A stretch of 64,000 nt of DNA, taken from Pseudofrankia coriaricola (lineage in GTDB: Bacteria; Actinomycetota; Actinomycetes; Frankiales; Frankiaceae). Both the position numbers and the translations under genes were made by a program. The notes below the pieces were generated by a model that was given only the letters and a program-made list of their open reading frames with translations, ran no database searches and was not told the DNA's origin. Location: assembly GCF_001854805.1 (NCBI RefSeq), contig NZ_MBLO01000223.1, positions 138,664 through 202,663 of the forward strand. The letters run 5' to 3'. Positions 7,702-16,787 of this stretch are shown here, one piece after another; the first letter of the stretch is position 1, and the number at the start of each line of letters is the position of its first letter.

Positions 7702-9984
7702 ATGATGACGGGCGGCGACGCCGGCGTCGTGAGCGTGGCCCGCGCAGAGAGCGCCTCCGCCGACGCGGACACGGCGCTGGACGACGGCGGGCTCGACGTC
7801 ATGTCGGGCGTCATCGCTCGGGTGCGGCAGCGGCGAGCCGAAGGAAGGCGCCTGCTCCTCACCGGAGCCAGCGGTGAGGCCGGGCAGATCCGGTCCCTGG
7901 GAGCCGACATTGCCGCTTCGGGCACCGGCTGGTACCTGCTGATCGCGCTGAGCCTGTTCGCGGCGCTGGATGAGGCGACGGCGTACCTGGTCACCGCGCT
8001 CGGCCCTGACATCAGCAGTTCGCTGGGCGTCGATGCCAGCACCTACGCGATGCTGGCCACCCAGCGCCAGACCTTTGTCGGGCTGACGGCCCTGCAGTTC
8101 GCGGCGATCTTCTACAAGCGCAGTCAGCGCGTCATGATCTCCAAAAACCTGGGATTCCAGTACGGCCCGTCGCTGGTGCTGGGCAGCATCGTGACGTGGG
8201 TGCCGGCGATGACGACCGTGATCGGCAGCTCGGGCGCCGGGGCCGCGGTGGTCTACTCCGCGCACCGCCCAATGATCATGGACTCCTATCCGCCCGCCGC
8301 CAGGCTGCGGGCGCTGAGCTTCCACCGCGGCGCCGGCGTCATCGGCGCGATTCTCGGCCCGGCCCTGGTCGCGATCCTGGCCGGGCCAGTGGGGCTGTCC
8401 TGGCGCGGCGTCCTGTTGGTGGCCGGAGTCGTCTTCCTCGCGGCGTCGCTGATTGGCCTGTGCCTTCGCGAGCCCGGCTACGGACGCCACGACTCCGACC
8501 AGGTGGCCGGTCTGATGCGGACGGACCAGTCCGGCCCGCCGCCGCGTCGGGAAGACGCCACCGAGCTGACGTTCTGGGAGGCGCTGCGACGGGTGTGGAC
8601 GATCCGCACGGTGCGGCGGCTGCTGTCGGTGTGGGCCGTGCTGGGGGTGGCAGTCAACCCGGTCGTCACCTACCAGGGGTTCTGGCTGAAGGAGCAGTTC
8701 AGCCTGACCACCTCCGAGCGCGCGACCTTCTTCGCCGCGAGCTGGCTGTTGGCGCTGCCAGCGCTGTGGTACTACTCGCGTCGAGGGGAGAAGATCTGGC
8801 GGCGGGAGCCGGCCCAGCTGGTCAGGATGGTCGCCTGGGCGTTGGTGTTCCTCGCGGGCGGTCTCGTCCTCGCCGTGATCCCCGTTCTGGGAGTGAGCCT
8901 CGCCGGCTTCTCCATCGTGTTCGCCTCTGAGGCCGTCGCCGTCGCGGCGCTGAGCCTGGTCATGATGTCGATCGTCCGGCCACGGGCCAGGTCGATTGCC
9001 GTGTCGCTGGGGGCGGTCTACTTCGGGCTGGTGGGCGGGGAGGGCGGCACCATCCTCCTTGGCGACATCGAGTCCAGGTACTCGGCCGCCGCGGCGATCG
9101 CCACGCTGGTCGTGCCCGCGCTGGGCGCCGCCGCTCTGCTGGGGCGGGGCGCGAAGAGCGTGACCGGGGACCTGGACTCGGTCGTCAGCGAGATCCTCGA
9201 GGACGAGGGGGTCCGCGATCTGGCCGTCAGCGGCCAGCCGGAACTGCCGCTGCTCGCGTGCCGCGGGATCGACTTCTCCTACGGTCAGCTCCAGGTGCTG
9301 TTCGGGGTCGACTTCACCGTGCGCGACGGCGAGATGCTGGCGCTGCTCGGCGTCAACGGCGCGGGGAAGTCGAGCCTGCTGAAGGTGATCTCCGGGCTCG
9401 GAATGCCCAGCGCCGGCTCCGTGCGGCTACGAGGCGACGACATCACCTTTGTCGACGCTGAGAAGCGGGTCAGCCGTGGGATCACACAGATACCGGGCGG
9501 TCGGGCCGTGTTCGGGCCGCTGACCGTGGCCGAAAACCTGCGGGGCCTGGGTTTCAGCCTGGGCCGGGACAAGAAACGCCTCGACGCGGCCATCGAAGAA
9601 TGTTTCGAGATGTTCCCCAGGCTGGCCGAGCGACGTAACCAGCCGGCGCTGACGCTGTCCGGCGGCGAACAACAGATGCTGGCACTCTCGAAGGCGTTCA
9701 TCCTGAAACCACGGCTGTTGCTGATCGACGAGCTGTCGCTCGGGCTGGCGCCTATCGTCGTCGACCGTCTGCTGGACATGGTTCGCCAGATCAATGCGGC
9801 GGGCACCGCGGTGGTGCTGGTCGAACAGTCCATATCGCTCGCGCTGGGTGTCGTGAACCATGCGTACTTCATGGAGAAGGGCCAGGTCCGGTTCGACGGC
9901 TCATCGGCGGATCTGCTGGCCCGTGACGACCTGCTCCGCGCGGTGTTTCTCGGAGCGGCCTCTCAAGGCGGGAACGGCGCATGA
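7702..9984 (+). CDS. Fusion of MFS-like membrane domain and LivF-type ABC ATPase
   Basis: This 760-residue protein has a ~70-residue cytoplasmic N-terminus, then about 12 hydrophobic segments (residues ~78-490) arranged like a major facilitator. A complete ABC ATPase follows: Walker A GVNGAGKSS near 550, signature LSGGEQQ near 652, Walker B LLLIDE near 671, and the LivF-like stretch LSLGLAPIVVDRLLDMV. LivF normally is a ~235-residue separate subunit. Here it is tethered to a membrane domain that Liv systems do not have. The next gene overlaps it by 4 nt and supplies LivH, LivM and LivG, so the two proteins probably form one transporter. Confidence 0.85.
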   Translation: MMTGGDAGVVSVARAESASADADTALDDGGLDVMSGVIARVRQRRAEGRRLLLTGASGEAGQIRSLGADIAASGTGWYLLIALSLFAALDEATAYLVTALGPDISSSLGVDASTYAMLATQRQTFVGLTALQFAAIFYKRSQRVMISKNLGFQYGPSLVLGSIVTWVPAMTTVIGSSGAGAAVVYSAHRPMIMDSYPPAARLRALSFHRGAGVIGAILGPALVAILAGPVGLSWRGVLLVAGVVFLAASLIGLCLREPGYGRHDSDQVAGLMRTDQSGPPPRREDATELTFWEALRRVWTIRTVRRLLSVWAVLGVAVNPVVTYQGFWLKEQFSLTTSERATFFAASWLLALPALWYYSRRGEKIWRREPAQLVRMVAWALVFLAGGLVLAVIPVLGVSLAGFSIVFASEAVAVAALSLVMMSIVRPRARSIAVSLGAVYFGLVGGEGGTILLGDIESRYSAAAAIATLVVPALGAAALLGRGAKSVTGDLDSVVSEILEDEGVRDLAVSGQPELPLLACRGIDFSYGQLQVLFGVDFTVRDGEMLALLGVNGAGKSSLLKVISGLGMPSAGSVRLRGDDITFVDAEKRVSRGITQIPGGRAVFGPLTVAENLRGLGFSLGRDKKRLDAAIEECFEMFPRLAERRNQPALTLSGGEQQMLALSKAFILKPRLLLIDELSLGLAPIVVDRLLDMVRQINAAGTAVVLVEQSISLALGVVNHAYFMEKGQVRFDGSSADLLARDDLLRAVFLGAASQGGNGA

Positions 9985-12848
9985 CATCGCTCTCTGCACT
10001 GCCGGACGTGGCGGTCCACGGGTTCCACGTGCCGCTGTCGGCCGTGGTGCTCGGCATGCTTTCCGGACTGACGTTCGGCCTCCTGGCCGTCGGGTTGGTC
10101 CTCATCTACCGGACGAGCCGCATCATCAACTTTGCGCACGGCCAGATGGGCGCCTTCGGGGTCGCGGTCCTGAGCCTGCTCACCCACAAATTCCATATTC
10201 CCTACTACGTGGCGCTGATCCCCGGCCTGGCCGCCGGCGGCCTGGCCGCCGGGGCCACCGAGCTCGTGGTCATACGCCGTCTACGGAATACCACTCCGGT
10301 CATGAGCATCGTCGCGACGCTGGGCGTCGGCGCGTTCCTGACCGAGGTTGCCTCGGTGGTGGACTCCAGCGCCTTCAGCGGGGTGACTCTGCCGAGCCCT
10401 CCCGGGATGCCGGTGATCAACCTGGGCGACCTGCGCATCGACGAGGCCTACACGGCCATGCTCATCCTCGGTCCGGCGACGGTGGCGGCGCTCACCCTCT
10501 TCCTGCGCTACAGCCGCTTCGGGCTCGGTATCCGGTGCTCGTCCGCGAACCCGGAATCGGCCCGGCTGGCCGGCATTTCCGTACAGAACATGTCCAGCCT
10601 GTCCTGGGTCCTGGCCGGTGTCCTGTCCGCGCTGACCGCGCTGCTGGTGATTCCCGCCTCCGGTTTCTCCTCGTCCACCGACTTCGGGCCGCCGCTGTTG
10701 CTGCGGGCGCTCACCGCCGGCGTCATCGCCCGGATGTACAGCCTGCCGATCGCATTCGGCGCCGGCGTGCTCATCGGAGTCGTGCAGCAGGTCGTCCTGT
10801 TCAACTACCCCAACTCCGACGGTCTGCCCGACCTGGTGTTCTACGTTCTGATCCTCGTCGTTCTCCTGAGCCAGCGGAGCGCGCGCGGACGGGCGGAGGA
10901 GAAGGGTAGCTGGGCCTCGGTCGCGTCATGGAAGCCGCTTCCGGCCAGGGTCGCCCGGCTGCCCGAGGTCCGGGGCTTCCGCTGGGGACTTACCGGGATC
11001 GGCCTGGTGGTGGCACTGCTCCTCCCGCTGATGGTGTCGAACGCGAGCGCGGTCTCCCTCTCGACGGTGATCACGTATGCCATCGTGGGCGTGTCGGTCG
11101 GCATCGGAACGGGACTGAGCGGTCAGTTGAGCCTGGGCCAGTTCGCGGTGGCCGGCGTCGGCGCCGTCGTGTCGTTCAAACTCGACTCGAGCGTGCCGTT
11201 CCCGCTGGCCCTGGTCATCGCGGCCCTGGGCGGGGCCGCGATATCCCTGGTCATCGGGGTTCCCGCACTCCGACTCAAAGGCCTCATGCTGACCGTCACC
11301 ACACTCGGCTTCGCTCTCATGGCGAACGGCTGGGGGCTGGAGCAGAACTGGGCCCTCGGCGGCGGGGTGCGGCCGCCGCGCCCCGCTGTGTTCGGGAAGG
11401 TCCTCGACACGGGCCGGTCCTACTATTACGTGGCGCTGGCGGCTTTCCTCATCGTCCTGCTGATCGCCTGGAACGTCCGCCGTCTCGCCTTTGGCCGGGC
11501 TCTGCTCGCGGTCAGGGACAACGAGAGCAACGCGCGCGGCTTCACCGTGCGGGTCACGCGGCTCAAGATCCAGGGGTTCGCGCTGGCCGGATTCATCGCT
11601 GGCTTCGGCGGTGCCGTCTATGGACATCTGCTGAGCAGCGTCGACGCGTCGACGTTCTCGGTGCAGGCGAGCATCGACACCGTCGCCATGACGGTCATCG
11701 GTGGTGTCGGGCTTCTGATCGGACCGTTGATCGGGGCGTTCTACGTCATCGGCCTGCCACGCTTCCTCCCGTTGGACGCGGCGGGCATCGCCGCGACCGA
11801 CCTCGGCTGGCTGATCCTCATCCTCTACCTTCCGGGCGGCATCGCGCAGGGGCTCGAACCGTTGCGGACGCGCTACGTCCGGTGGGCCGCGGCCCGGCAC
11901 GGCCTCGACATCGACACCGAGGAACCGATCCTCTCCGAGAGCGCGCGCGCCGGGAGGCTGTCCGTGGTGGCGGAGCCTCGGCGGGTCCCGGTCAGGCCGG
12001 AGACCGCGCTGCTGGACGTCCGCGGCCTGCGGAAGAGCTTCGGGGGCATCGCCGCCGTGCGGGACGTGTCGCTCTCGGTCCACAAGGGAGAGGTGGTCGG
12101 CCTCATCGGCCCCAACGGTGCAGGCAAGACGACCACCTTCGAGCTGATCAGCGGATTCACCCGCCCCAACCAGGGCGAGGTCCTCTTCAACGGCGACGAC
12201 GTGTCGTCGTTGAGCCCCGAGCGGCGGGGCCGGCTGGGACTCATCCGGTCCTTCCAGGACGCCGCGCTGTTCCCGACGCTCACGGTCACCGAGACGGTGC
12301 GGCTGGCGTTCGAACCACGCCTGGCCACCAGCTTCTCCCTCTCGGTTCTCGGCCTGCCCGGGACGGAGAAGGAGAAGGCCCGGCGCGCGAGCGACCTGGT
12401 GGACATCATGGGGCTCGGGTCCTATCGGGCCAAGCAGATCCAGGAGCTGTCGACCGGTACCCGGCGGATCACCGAGCTGGCCTGCATGATCGCCCTGGCG
12501 CCGACGCTGTTGCTGCTGGACGAGCCGTCCTCCGGGGTGGCCCAGCGGGAGACCGAGGCGCTCGGCGTCCTCCTCCGCCGGCTCAAGGACGAACTGGACC
12601 TGACCATGCTGGTCATCGAGCACGACATCCCGCTCATCATGGGCATGGCTGACCGGGTCATCGTCATGGACGTCGGAACGGTCATCGCGGACGGATCGCC
12701 GGACGAGGTCCAAGCCGATCCGCTGGTGATCGACGCCTATCTCGGGGCCAGCGCGACCGTGCTCCACCGCTCATCGTCGGTACCCCGGCCGGCTTCCGTC
12801 GGGACCGCGTCCGAGCAGCCCTCCACGGCGATCACCCCGACCGTCTAG
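9981..12848 (+). CDS. LivH-LivM-LivG fusion (ABC permeases plus ATPase)
   Basis: This 955-residue protein joins three Liv subunits. A LivH-like permease covers residues ~15-300 (LIYRTSRIINFAHGQMGAFG is the classic N-terminal motif). A LivM-like permease covers ~330-630 (LSGQLSLGQFAVAGVGA; FGRALLAVRDNESNARG). A LivG-like ATPase begins near 675, with Walker A GPNGAGKTT near 710, signature-region LSTGTRR and Walker B LLLLDEPSSG. LSTGTRR is a degenerate signature (usually LSxGQ/E). The ATG overlaps the upstream stop (ATGA), indicating translational coupling. Family role: import of branched-chain amino acids or similar small ligands across the cytoplasmic membrane. Confidence 0.92.
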   Translation: MTSLSALPDVAVHGFHVPLSAVVLGMLSGLTFGLLAVGLVLIYRTSRIINFAHGQMGAFGVAVLSLLTHKFHIPYYVALIPGLAAGGLAAGATELVVIRRLRNTTPVMSIVATLGVGAFLTEVASVVDSSAFSGVTLPSPPGMPVINLGDLRIDEAYTAMLILGPATVAALTLFLRYSRFGLGIRCSSANPESARLAGISVQNMSSLSWVLAGVLSALTALLVIPASGFSSSTDFGPPLLLRALTAGVIARMYSLPIAFGAGVLIGVVQQVVLFNYPNSDGLPDLVFYVLILVVLLSQRSARGRAEEKGSWASVASWKPLPARVARLPEVRGFRWGLTGIGLVVALLLPLMVSNASAVSLSTVITYAIVGVSVGIGTGLSGQLSLGQFAVAGVGAVVSFKLDSSVPFPLALVIAALGGAAISLVIGVPALRLKGLMLTVTTLGFALMANGWGLEQNWALGGGVRPPRPAVFGKVLDTGRSYYYVALAAFLIVLLIAWNVRRLAFGRALLAVRDNESNARGFTVRVTRLKIQGFALAGFIAGFGGAVYGHLLSSVDASTFSVQASIDTVAMTVIGGVGLLIGPLIGAFYVIGLPRFLPLDAAGIAATDLGWLILILYLPGGIAQGLEPLRTRYVRWAAARHGLDIDTEEPILSESARAGRLSVVAEPRRVPVRPETALLDVRGLRKSFGGIAAVRDVSLSVHKGEVVGLIGPNGAGKTTTFELISGFTRPNQGEVLFNGDDVSSLSPERRGRLGLIRSFQDAALFPTLTVTETVRLAFEPRLATSFSLSVLGLPGTEKEKARRASDLVDIMGLGSYRAKQIQELSTGTRRITELACMIALAPTLLLLDEPSSGVAQRETEALGVLLRRLKDELDLTMLVIEHDIPLIMGMADRVIVMDVGTVIADGSPDEVQADPLVIDAYLGASATVLHRSSSVPRPASVGTASEQPSTAITPTV

Positions 12849-12932
12849 ATGAACACGAAACCCGACGAAAGGGCGTATCCGCCCGGTGGCGGCGCAGTGC
12901 GACAGGACCTCCAGGCGCGGGAGTGCGACGGC

Positions 12933-13469
12933 ATGACGGCACGACAGCAGACGGATATCCACTGGAATGTACGGCCGGTCATCAGGGCTTCCGCCCTGGC
13001 TCTCGCGCTGGCCGTGGCGGCCGGCGTCCTCACCGGCTGCCGTGTCACCGGTCTGGTCTTCACCGGAGGGCAGATCCGCATCACCAGCCCGGGCGCCTCG
13101 TCGACGGTGTCGGAGCTGCCCATGAAGATCACTTGGACCGCGGGGAGCCTGGCCCGGCCGGGAGACCAGTTCGCGGTATTCCTGGACCAGCCGACCATCC
13201 GGCCGGGCCAGAACGTGCTGAAGCTCGTCCCGGAGTCCTGCCGGAACCTGCCCACGTGCTCCCGCGAGCAGTTCCTGAAGCAGGTGAAGGTGTGGATCAC
13301 GAAAAGCCCGGCGCTGGTCCTGGACAGCATTCCGCGGGCGAACCCGATCGGGAACGACCGCGAGTACCACTCGGTGACCGTGGTGGTCGTGGACAAGTCC
13401 CTGAAACGGGTCGGGGAGCAGTTCGCCTCGATCGACTTCATCTACCAACGAGGGGTCATTGACTTCTGA
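12933..13469 (+). CDS. Small secreted lipoprotein of unknown function
   Basis: This 178-residue protein has a signal peptide and a lipobox LTGC (ASALALALAVAAGVLTGC). The mature part begins with a beta-rich stretch (ITSPGASSTVSELPMKITWT) like the Ser/Thr-rich Ig-like modules of surface proteins. The ATG at 12933 with GGGAG upstream is preferred to the ATG at 12849, which directly abuts the transporter stop and has no visible ribosome-binding site. As last gene of the transporter operon it may be an accessory surface component. No catalytic motif is seen. Confidence 0.7.
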   Translation: MTARQQTDIHWNVRPVIRASALALALAVAAGVLTGCRVTGLVFTGGQIRITSPGASSTVSELPMKITWTAGSLARPGDQFAVFLDQPTIRPGQNVLKLVPESCRNLPTCSREQFLKQVKVWITKSPALVLDSIPRANPIGNDREYHSVTVVVVDKSLKRVGEQFASIDFIYQRGVIDF

Positions 13470-13808
13470 CCGCGGTGCTCGCGTCCCGAGGTCACGTTTC
13501 CTGGCTCTCCCCTGCCCGGAGAAAGGATCACGGCCGACCGCGTCACGCGTGAGGAAGGCTGAGCTCCGGTTCCCGCGCGCCGCCCTCGCTGGCAGAGCCC
13601 GCGGTGCTCAGCCGCCGGCGGTGCCTGTGACGCGCAGGACGGCGTCGGCCATGGCGCGTTCACCGAGCTCATTGGGGGTGGACCGCCGCGGCCGAGCGCG
13701 TGGGGAACAGTGGCTCGATCCAGCCGACGCGACCGGCTCGGCGGCATCCTGCACGAGTACGAACATGCGGCCTGACCTGCCCGGACGTATTTTTCGGCAG
13801 GTACAGGG
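13470..13808. other. Intergenic stretch, no gene recognised
   Basis: About 340 bases lie between the lipoprotein gene and the TetR promoter. A short minus-strand frame ending at 13608 (NELGERAMADAVLRV) looks protein-like but has no start or family. No terminator hairpin was found. Confidence 0.4.
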
Positions 13809-13852
13809 TTGACAGGTCCAGCCATGCCGCTAGATTTGTGGTCGATCGACCA
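13809..13852 (+). promoter_or_regulatory. Promoter and palindromic operator of the second TetR gene
   Basis: TTGACA (13809-13814), a 16-bp spacer and TAGATT (13831-13836) form a good promoter. The perfect palindrome TGGTCGATCGACCA (13839-13852) sits over the expected transcription start. This is the usual place for TetR autorepression. Because the promoter lies inside longer upstream frames, it supports the ATG at 13869 as the start. Confidence 0.65.
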
Positions 13853-13868
13853 ACTATGGAGTGTGGCG

Positions 13869-14459
13869 ATGGGCCGGCGGCAGCTGTTCGACTCGGACGA
13901 GGTCCTGCTGACGATGATGCAGCTGTTCCGCCGCCAGGGTTTTCACGCCACGTCGCTGCGGGATCTGGAGACCGCCACCGGGCTGCACCCGGGCAGCCTG
14001 CACCGCACGTTCGGGAACAAGGACGAGATCTTCCGCTCCGCGCTGGACGCCTATATCGACCGGGTGGTTCGCCGCCGGATCGCCGAGCACCTCGACGGGG
14101 TCGACGACCCGCTCGCCGGCATCCGGAGCTACTTCACCTCGACGTTCGAGACCGGCCTAGACCGTGACCCGGGCTGTCTGGTGACGAACAGCGCGGTGGA
14201 GTCCTACGCCCTCGACGAGCTCACGAACCGCGGCGTGCGGCGAGGGCTGGACGAGATTGAACGGGGCCTCGCCGGCGCGGTCGAACGCGCCCAAGCGGCC
14301 GGCCAGATCCCGGCGGCCCGGCGCGCGGACCGTCTCGGGCTGCGGCTGCTGGTCGACTACCAGGGCGTGCTGGTCCTGGTGCGCTCCGGCGCCGAACCGG
14401 CACGGCTGCGGCAGGTCACCAACGACATCGTCACCGCGCTACGCGAAAAACCAGGCTGA
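13869..14459 (+). CDS. TetR/AcrR-family transcriptional regulator
   Basis: This 196-residue regulator begins MGRRQLFDSDEVL. The HTH covers residues ~10-55 (MMQLFRRQGFHATSLRDLE, then TGLHPGSLHRTFGNKDEIF), and the C-terminal domain includes a FETGLDRDPGCLVTNSAVE stretch typical of the TetR group that controls quinone- or electrophile-responsive genes. The start is fixed by GGAG seven bases upstream and by the promoter further up. It precedes a DJ-1/PfpI gene and a TfoX-like gene on the same strand, which it may control. Confidence 0.88.
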   Translation: MGRRQLFDSDEVLLTMMQLFRRQGFHATSLRDLETATGLHPGSLHRTFGNKDEIFRSALDAYIDRVVRRRIAEHLDGVDDPLAGIRSYFTSTFETGLDRDPGCLVTNSAVESYALDELTNRGVRRGLDEIERGLAGAVERAQAAGQIPAARRADRLGLRLLVDYQGVLVLVRSGAEPARLRQVTNDIVTALREKPG

Positions 14460-14548
14460 CCCCGCCACCCACCGAACCCGTCTACCCCCGGCGGCGTCGT
14501 GGACCCACGACTACGTATGCCTGGCAGGCCGGCTGCGGCCACCCCGCC

Positions 14549-14560
14549 AGTTGATCAACT
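14549..14560. promoter_or_regulatory. Palindrome upstream of the PfpI gene
   Basis: AGTTGATCAACT is a perfect 12-bp palindrome 48 bp before the PfpI start and is a candidate operator. Its core resembles part of the palindrome at 13839 (GATCGACCAACT shares GATC and AACT). A related GTTGATCAAC occurs at 18116-18125. Binding by the neighbouring TetR protein is only a guess. Confidence 0.3.
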
Positions 14561-14607
14561 CTGTCGCCGTCCGCTTCAGCGCGCCCGCGTCCGCTTGGAG
14601 GCACCCC

Positions 14608-15318
14608 GTGTCCAGTTCCCGAACCGTCCTCGTCCTCACCTCGCACGCCCGCTTCGGCGACACCGACCGTCCCACCGGCTTCTGGTATGAGGAACTCGCC
14701 GCCCCGTACTACGTCCTCGCCGACACCGGTATCCAGGTCACGTTGGCCTCGCCCGCAGGCGGCCAGCCGCCGGCCGATCCCGCCAGCCTTGCCCCGGCAG
14801 CCGTGACCCCCGCGGTCGACCGCTTCCGCGCCGACTCCGACGCCCTTGCCCAGCTGGGCGCGACCGTGCCGCTGGACGACTTGGACCCCCGTGACGTCGA
14901 CAGCGTGTTCCTGGCCGGCGGCCACGGGACCATGTGGGACTTCCCCGACAACCCGCTGCTGGCCGCCCTTCTGACGGATGTCCTCGCCCGCGGCGGGACG
15001 ATTGGGGCGGTCTGCCATGGTGCCGCCGCGCTCGTCGGCCTCACCATCGCGGGACGTCCGCTCGTCGACGGCCGTGCCCTCACCGCGTTCAGCGACACCG
15101 AGGAAGACCTCGTCGCCGCGACCGACCTCGTCCCCTTCTCCCTGGAACAGCGGCTACGCGCCCGCGGCGCCCGCTACACCGCCGGCCTACCGTTCGTCGC
15201 GCATGCCCTCCGGGACGGCCAGCTCGTCACTGGGCAGAACCCCGCCTCCTCTGCCCAGGTCGCCGAACTCCTGATCGAGACGCCGCGGCCGGCACGGACA
15301 GCCCCGACCCGGCCGTGA
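14608..15318 (+). CDS. DJ-1/PfpI-family (class I glutamine amidotransferase-like) protein
   Basis: This 236-residue protein shows FLAGGHGTMWDF and the nucleophile elbow GAVCHGAAALVGL with the conserved Cys near residue 137, the pattern of type 1 glutamine-amidotransferase-like DJ-1/PfpI proteins (Hsp31-like glyoxalase III and chaperone branch). FWYEELAAPYYV near the N-terminus fits the Hsp31-like group, which detoxifies methylglyoxal or handles damaged proteins. The GTG start has TTGGAGG upstream; longer frames overlap tetR. Its stop overlaps the next gene's start by 3 nt. Confidence 0.88.
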   Translation: MSSSRTVLVLTSHARFGDTDRPTGFWYEELAAPYYVLADTGIQVTLASPAGGQPPADPASLAPAAVTPAVDRFRADSDALAQLGATVPLDDLDPRDVDSVFLAGGHGTMWDFPDNPLLAALLTDVLARGGTIGAVCHGAAALVGLTIAGRPLVDGRALTAFSDTEEDLVAATDLVPFSLEQRLRARGARYTAGLPFVAHALRDGQLVTGQNPASSAQVAELLIETPRPARTAPTRP

Positions 15319-15650
15319 GCGGGCACCACAACCTCGCCCAGCACGTCCTCGATCAGGTCGAGTCCCTGGGCGGGATGACGCTGCGCCGGTTCTTCGGCGG
15401 CTGGGCGCTGTGCCACACCGGCCGCCAGGTCGCCATGATCATGGACGCTCTCTACGTCAAAATCCCGCCCGGCGACCGGCCAGCATGGGAGGCAGCAGGC
15501 AGCCGGCCGTTCACCTACCAGGCTGCCGGCAAAACCGTCACCGTCCGCGCCTACTACAGCGTCCCCGACGACACGCTCGACGACCGCGACGCCCTGACCA
15601 CCCTCATCCGCCACACGATCAGCAAGCTCCCCGCACAGGCCCGGACGTGA
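15315..15650 (+). CDS. TfoX N-terminal domain protein
   Basis: This 111-residue protein contains essentially one TfoX/Sxy N-terminal domain: VESLGGMTLRRFFGGWALCH, then VAMIMDALYVKI and RAYYSVPDD. In gamma-proteobacteria TfoX/Sxy controls competence. Stand-alone short versions in actinobacteria have no known role. The GTG start is within the upstream PfpI stop (GTGA), so the two are translationally coupled. Confidence 0.8.
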   Translation: MSGHHNLAQHVLDQVESLGGMTLRRFFGGWALCHTGRQVAMIMDALYVKIPPGDRPAWEAAGSRPFTYQAAGKTVTVRAYYSVPDDTLDDRDALTTLIRHTISKLPAQART

Positions 15651-15795
15651 CTGCCGCCGCCGTCGCCGCCAGCCCGATATCTCCAACACATGCCCGCGGA
15701 CCAGCCAGTCCCGTTCCCGGGGCCACGGGAACATCCGTTGCAGATCTGGGACTGCACCGGCGGCGCGGACCAGCGGTGGAACGTGCCGAGCTGAG

Positions 15796-16725
15796 TCACC
15801 GTCCGGCCAGGTGCCGCTCCAGCCCGTCCAGCAGGAGGCCCAGGCCGAACTCGAACAACTGATCCAGGTCCAGCTCCATCTCGCTGTTGACCAACCGATT
15901 CAGCAGCGGGAAGTCGCCGGTACCGGCGATGACGCGGAAGCCGTGCTCCTGGGTCTGCATCCACTCGTCGCTCGTCAGCCCCGAGTCCTGCTCGGCCTGG
16001 GCCTCAGCCTCAAGGTTGAGGGCCAGGCCGCGCACGTGGCTGAACAGCGTCGTGTGGACGTGCATCATCTCCTGGATCGTCAGGCCCAACCCGTCCAGCG
16101 CGCGCAGCGCCCACTCGGTGTGTCGCATCCCGTTGGGGATCAGCTGCGGGCGGGTGACGGACAGCGCCAGGGCGAGCCACGGGTGGCGGCGGAACCCTTG
16201 CCACTGCACGCGGGAGGACAGTTCCAGCTGGGCTCGCCAACCCTTGGGCGGTCGGGCCGGCAGGGGGTCCTCGCCGAGCACGCTGTCCATCATGGACACC
16301 AGCAACTCGTCCTTGCCGTTGACGTGGCGGTAGAGGGACATCGGGGCCGCGCCCAGCTCGGTCGCGATGCGCCGCATGGACAACTGCGCCAGGCCCTCGG
16401 CGTCGGCGACCCGGATAGCTGCCGCCACGATCCGCTCGCGGGTCAAGTCGGAATCGCCCTCGTGTCGGCGCGCGCCGCGCGCCGACACGCTCGCCGGCTG
16501 GGCGGGTACGGCCGAGCCGGCGACCACCGTGCCCCGACCCGGTAGCGACCGGGTCACCCCCTCGGCGTTCAGGGTCGCGAGCACCTTCGTCGCGGTGGCC
16601 AGGGCCACGCCCCACTCGCGGGTGATGCCGCGTGCCGATGGCACCGGGTCGCCAGGTCGCAGTTCGCCATCGGCGATCCGGGCGCGGATCTCTTCGGCGA
16701 TGCGCCGGTACGGAGGCTGAGTCAT
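15796..16725 (-). CDS. Double-HTH regulator: GntR domain fused to TetR domain with TetR_C-type ligand domain
   Basis: This 309-residue protein has a GntR winged helix at residues ~3-70 (YRRIAEEIRARIADGELRPG, PSARGITREWGVALATATK), then a short linker. A TetR HTH follows at ~92-140 (TRERIVAAAIRVADAEGL, RRIATELGAAPMSLYRHV), and a C-terminal domain resembles that of tetracycline repressor itself. Such double-HTH proteins are known in actinobacteria, often beside oxidoreductase or efflux genes. It is divergent from the FAD monooxygenase, 102 bp away, and probably represses it until a ligand binds. Confidence 0.85.
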   Translation of the reverse strand: MTQPPYRRIAEEIRARIADGELRPGDPVPSARGITREWGVALATATKVLATLNAEGVTRSLPGRGTVVAGSAVPAQPASVSARGARRHEGDSDLTRERIVAAAIRVADAEGLAQLSMRRIATELGAAPMSLYRHVNGKDELLVSMMDSVLGEDPLPARPPKGWRAQLELSSRVQWQGFRRHPWLALALSVTRPQLIPNGMRHTEWALRALDGLGLTIQEMMHVHTTLFSHVRGLALNLEAEAQAEQDSGLTSDEWMQTQEHGFRVIAGTGDFPLLNRLVNSEMELDLDQLFEFGLGLLLDGLERHLAGR

Positions 16726-16743
16726 CGATCGCTCCCCCCTCCC

Positions 16744-16787
16744 GTACTAGTACACCAAGTGGTTTGACTAGCACACGTACGGTGTGC
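16744..16787. promoter_or_regulatory. Operator-like inverted repeats between regulator and monooxygenase
   Basis: The 102-bp divergent gap holds GTACTAGTAC (16744-16753, a perfect palindrome) and GCACAC-N5-GTGTGC (16771-16787). Two different palindromes would suit a regulator with two different DNA-binding domains. No confident -35/-10 pair was assigned. Confidence 0.5.

Noticed and set aside
10926..12767. 613-codon open frame antisense to the LivHMG fusion
   Set aside because: Composition is Arg/Asp/Gln/His-rich without motifs; it mirrors the GC-biased third positions of the real gene.
13608..13690. Minus-strand tail NELGERAMADAVLRV
   Set aside because: Too short, no start and no recognised family.
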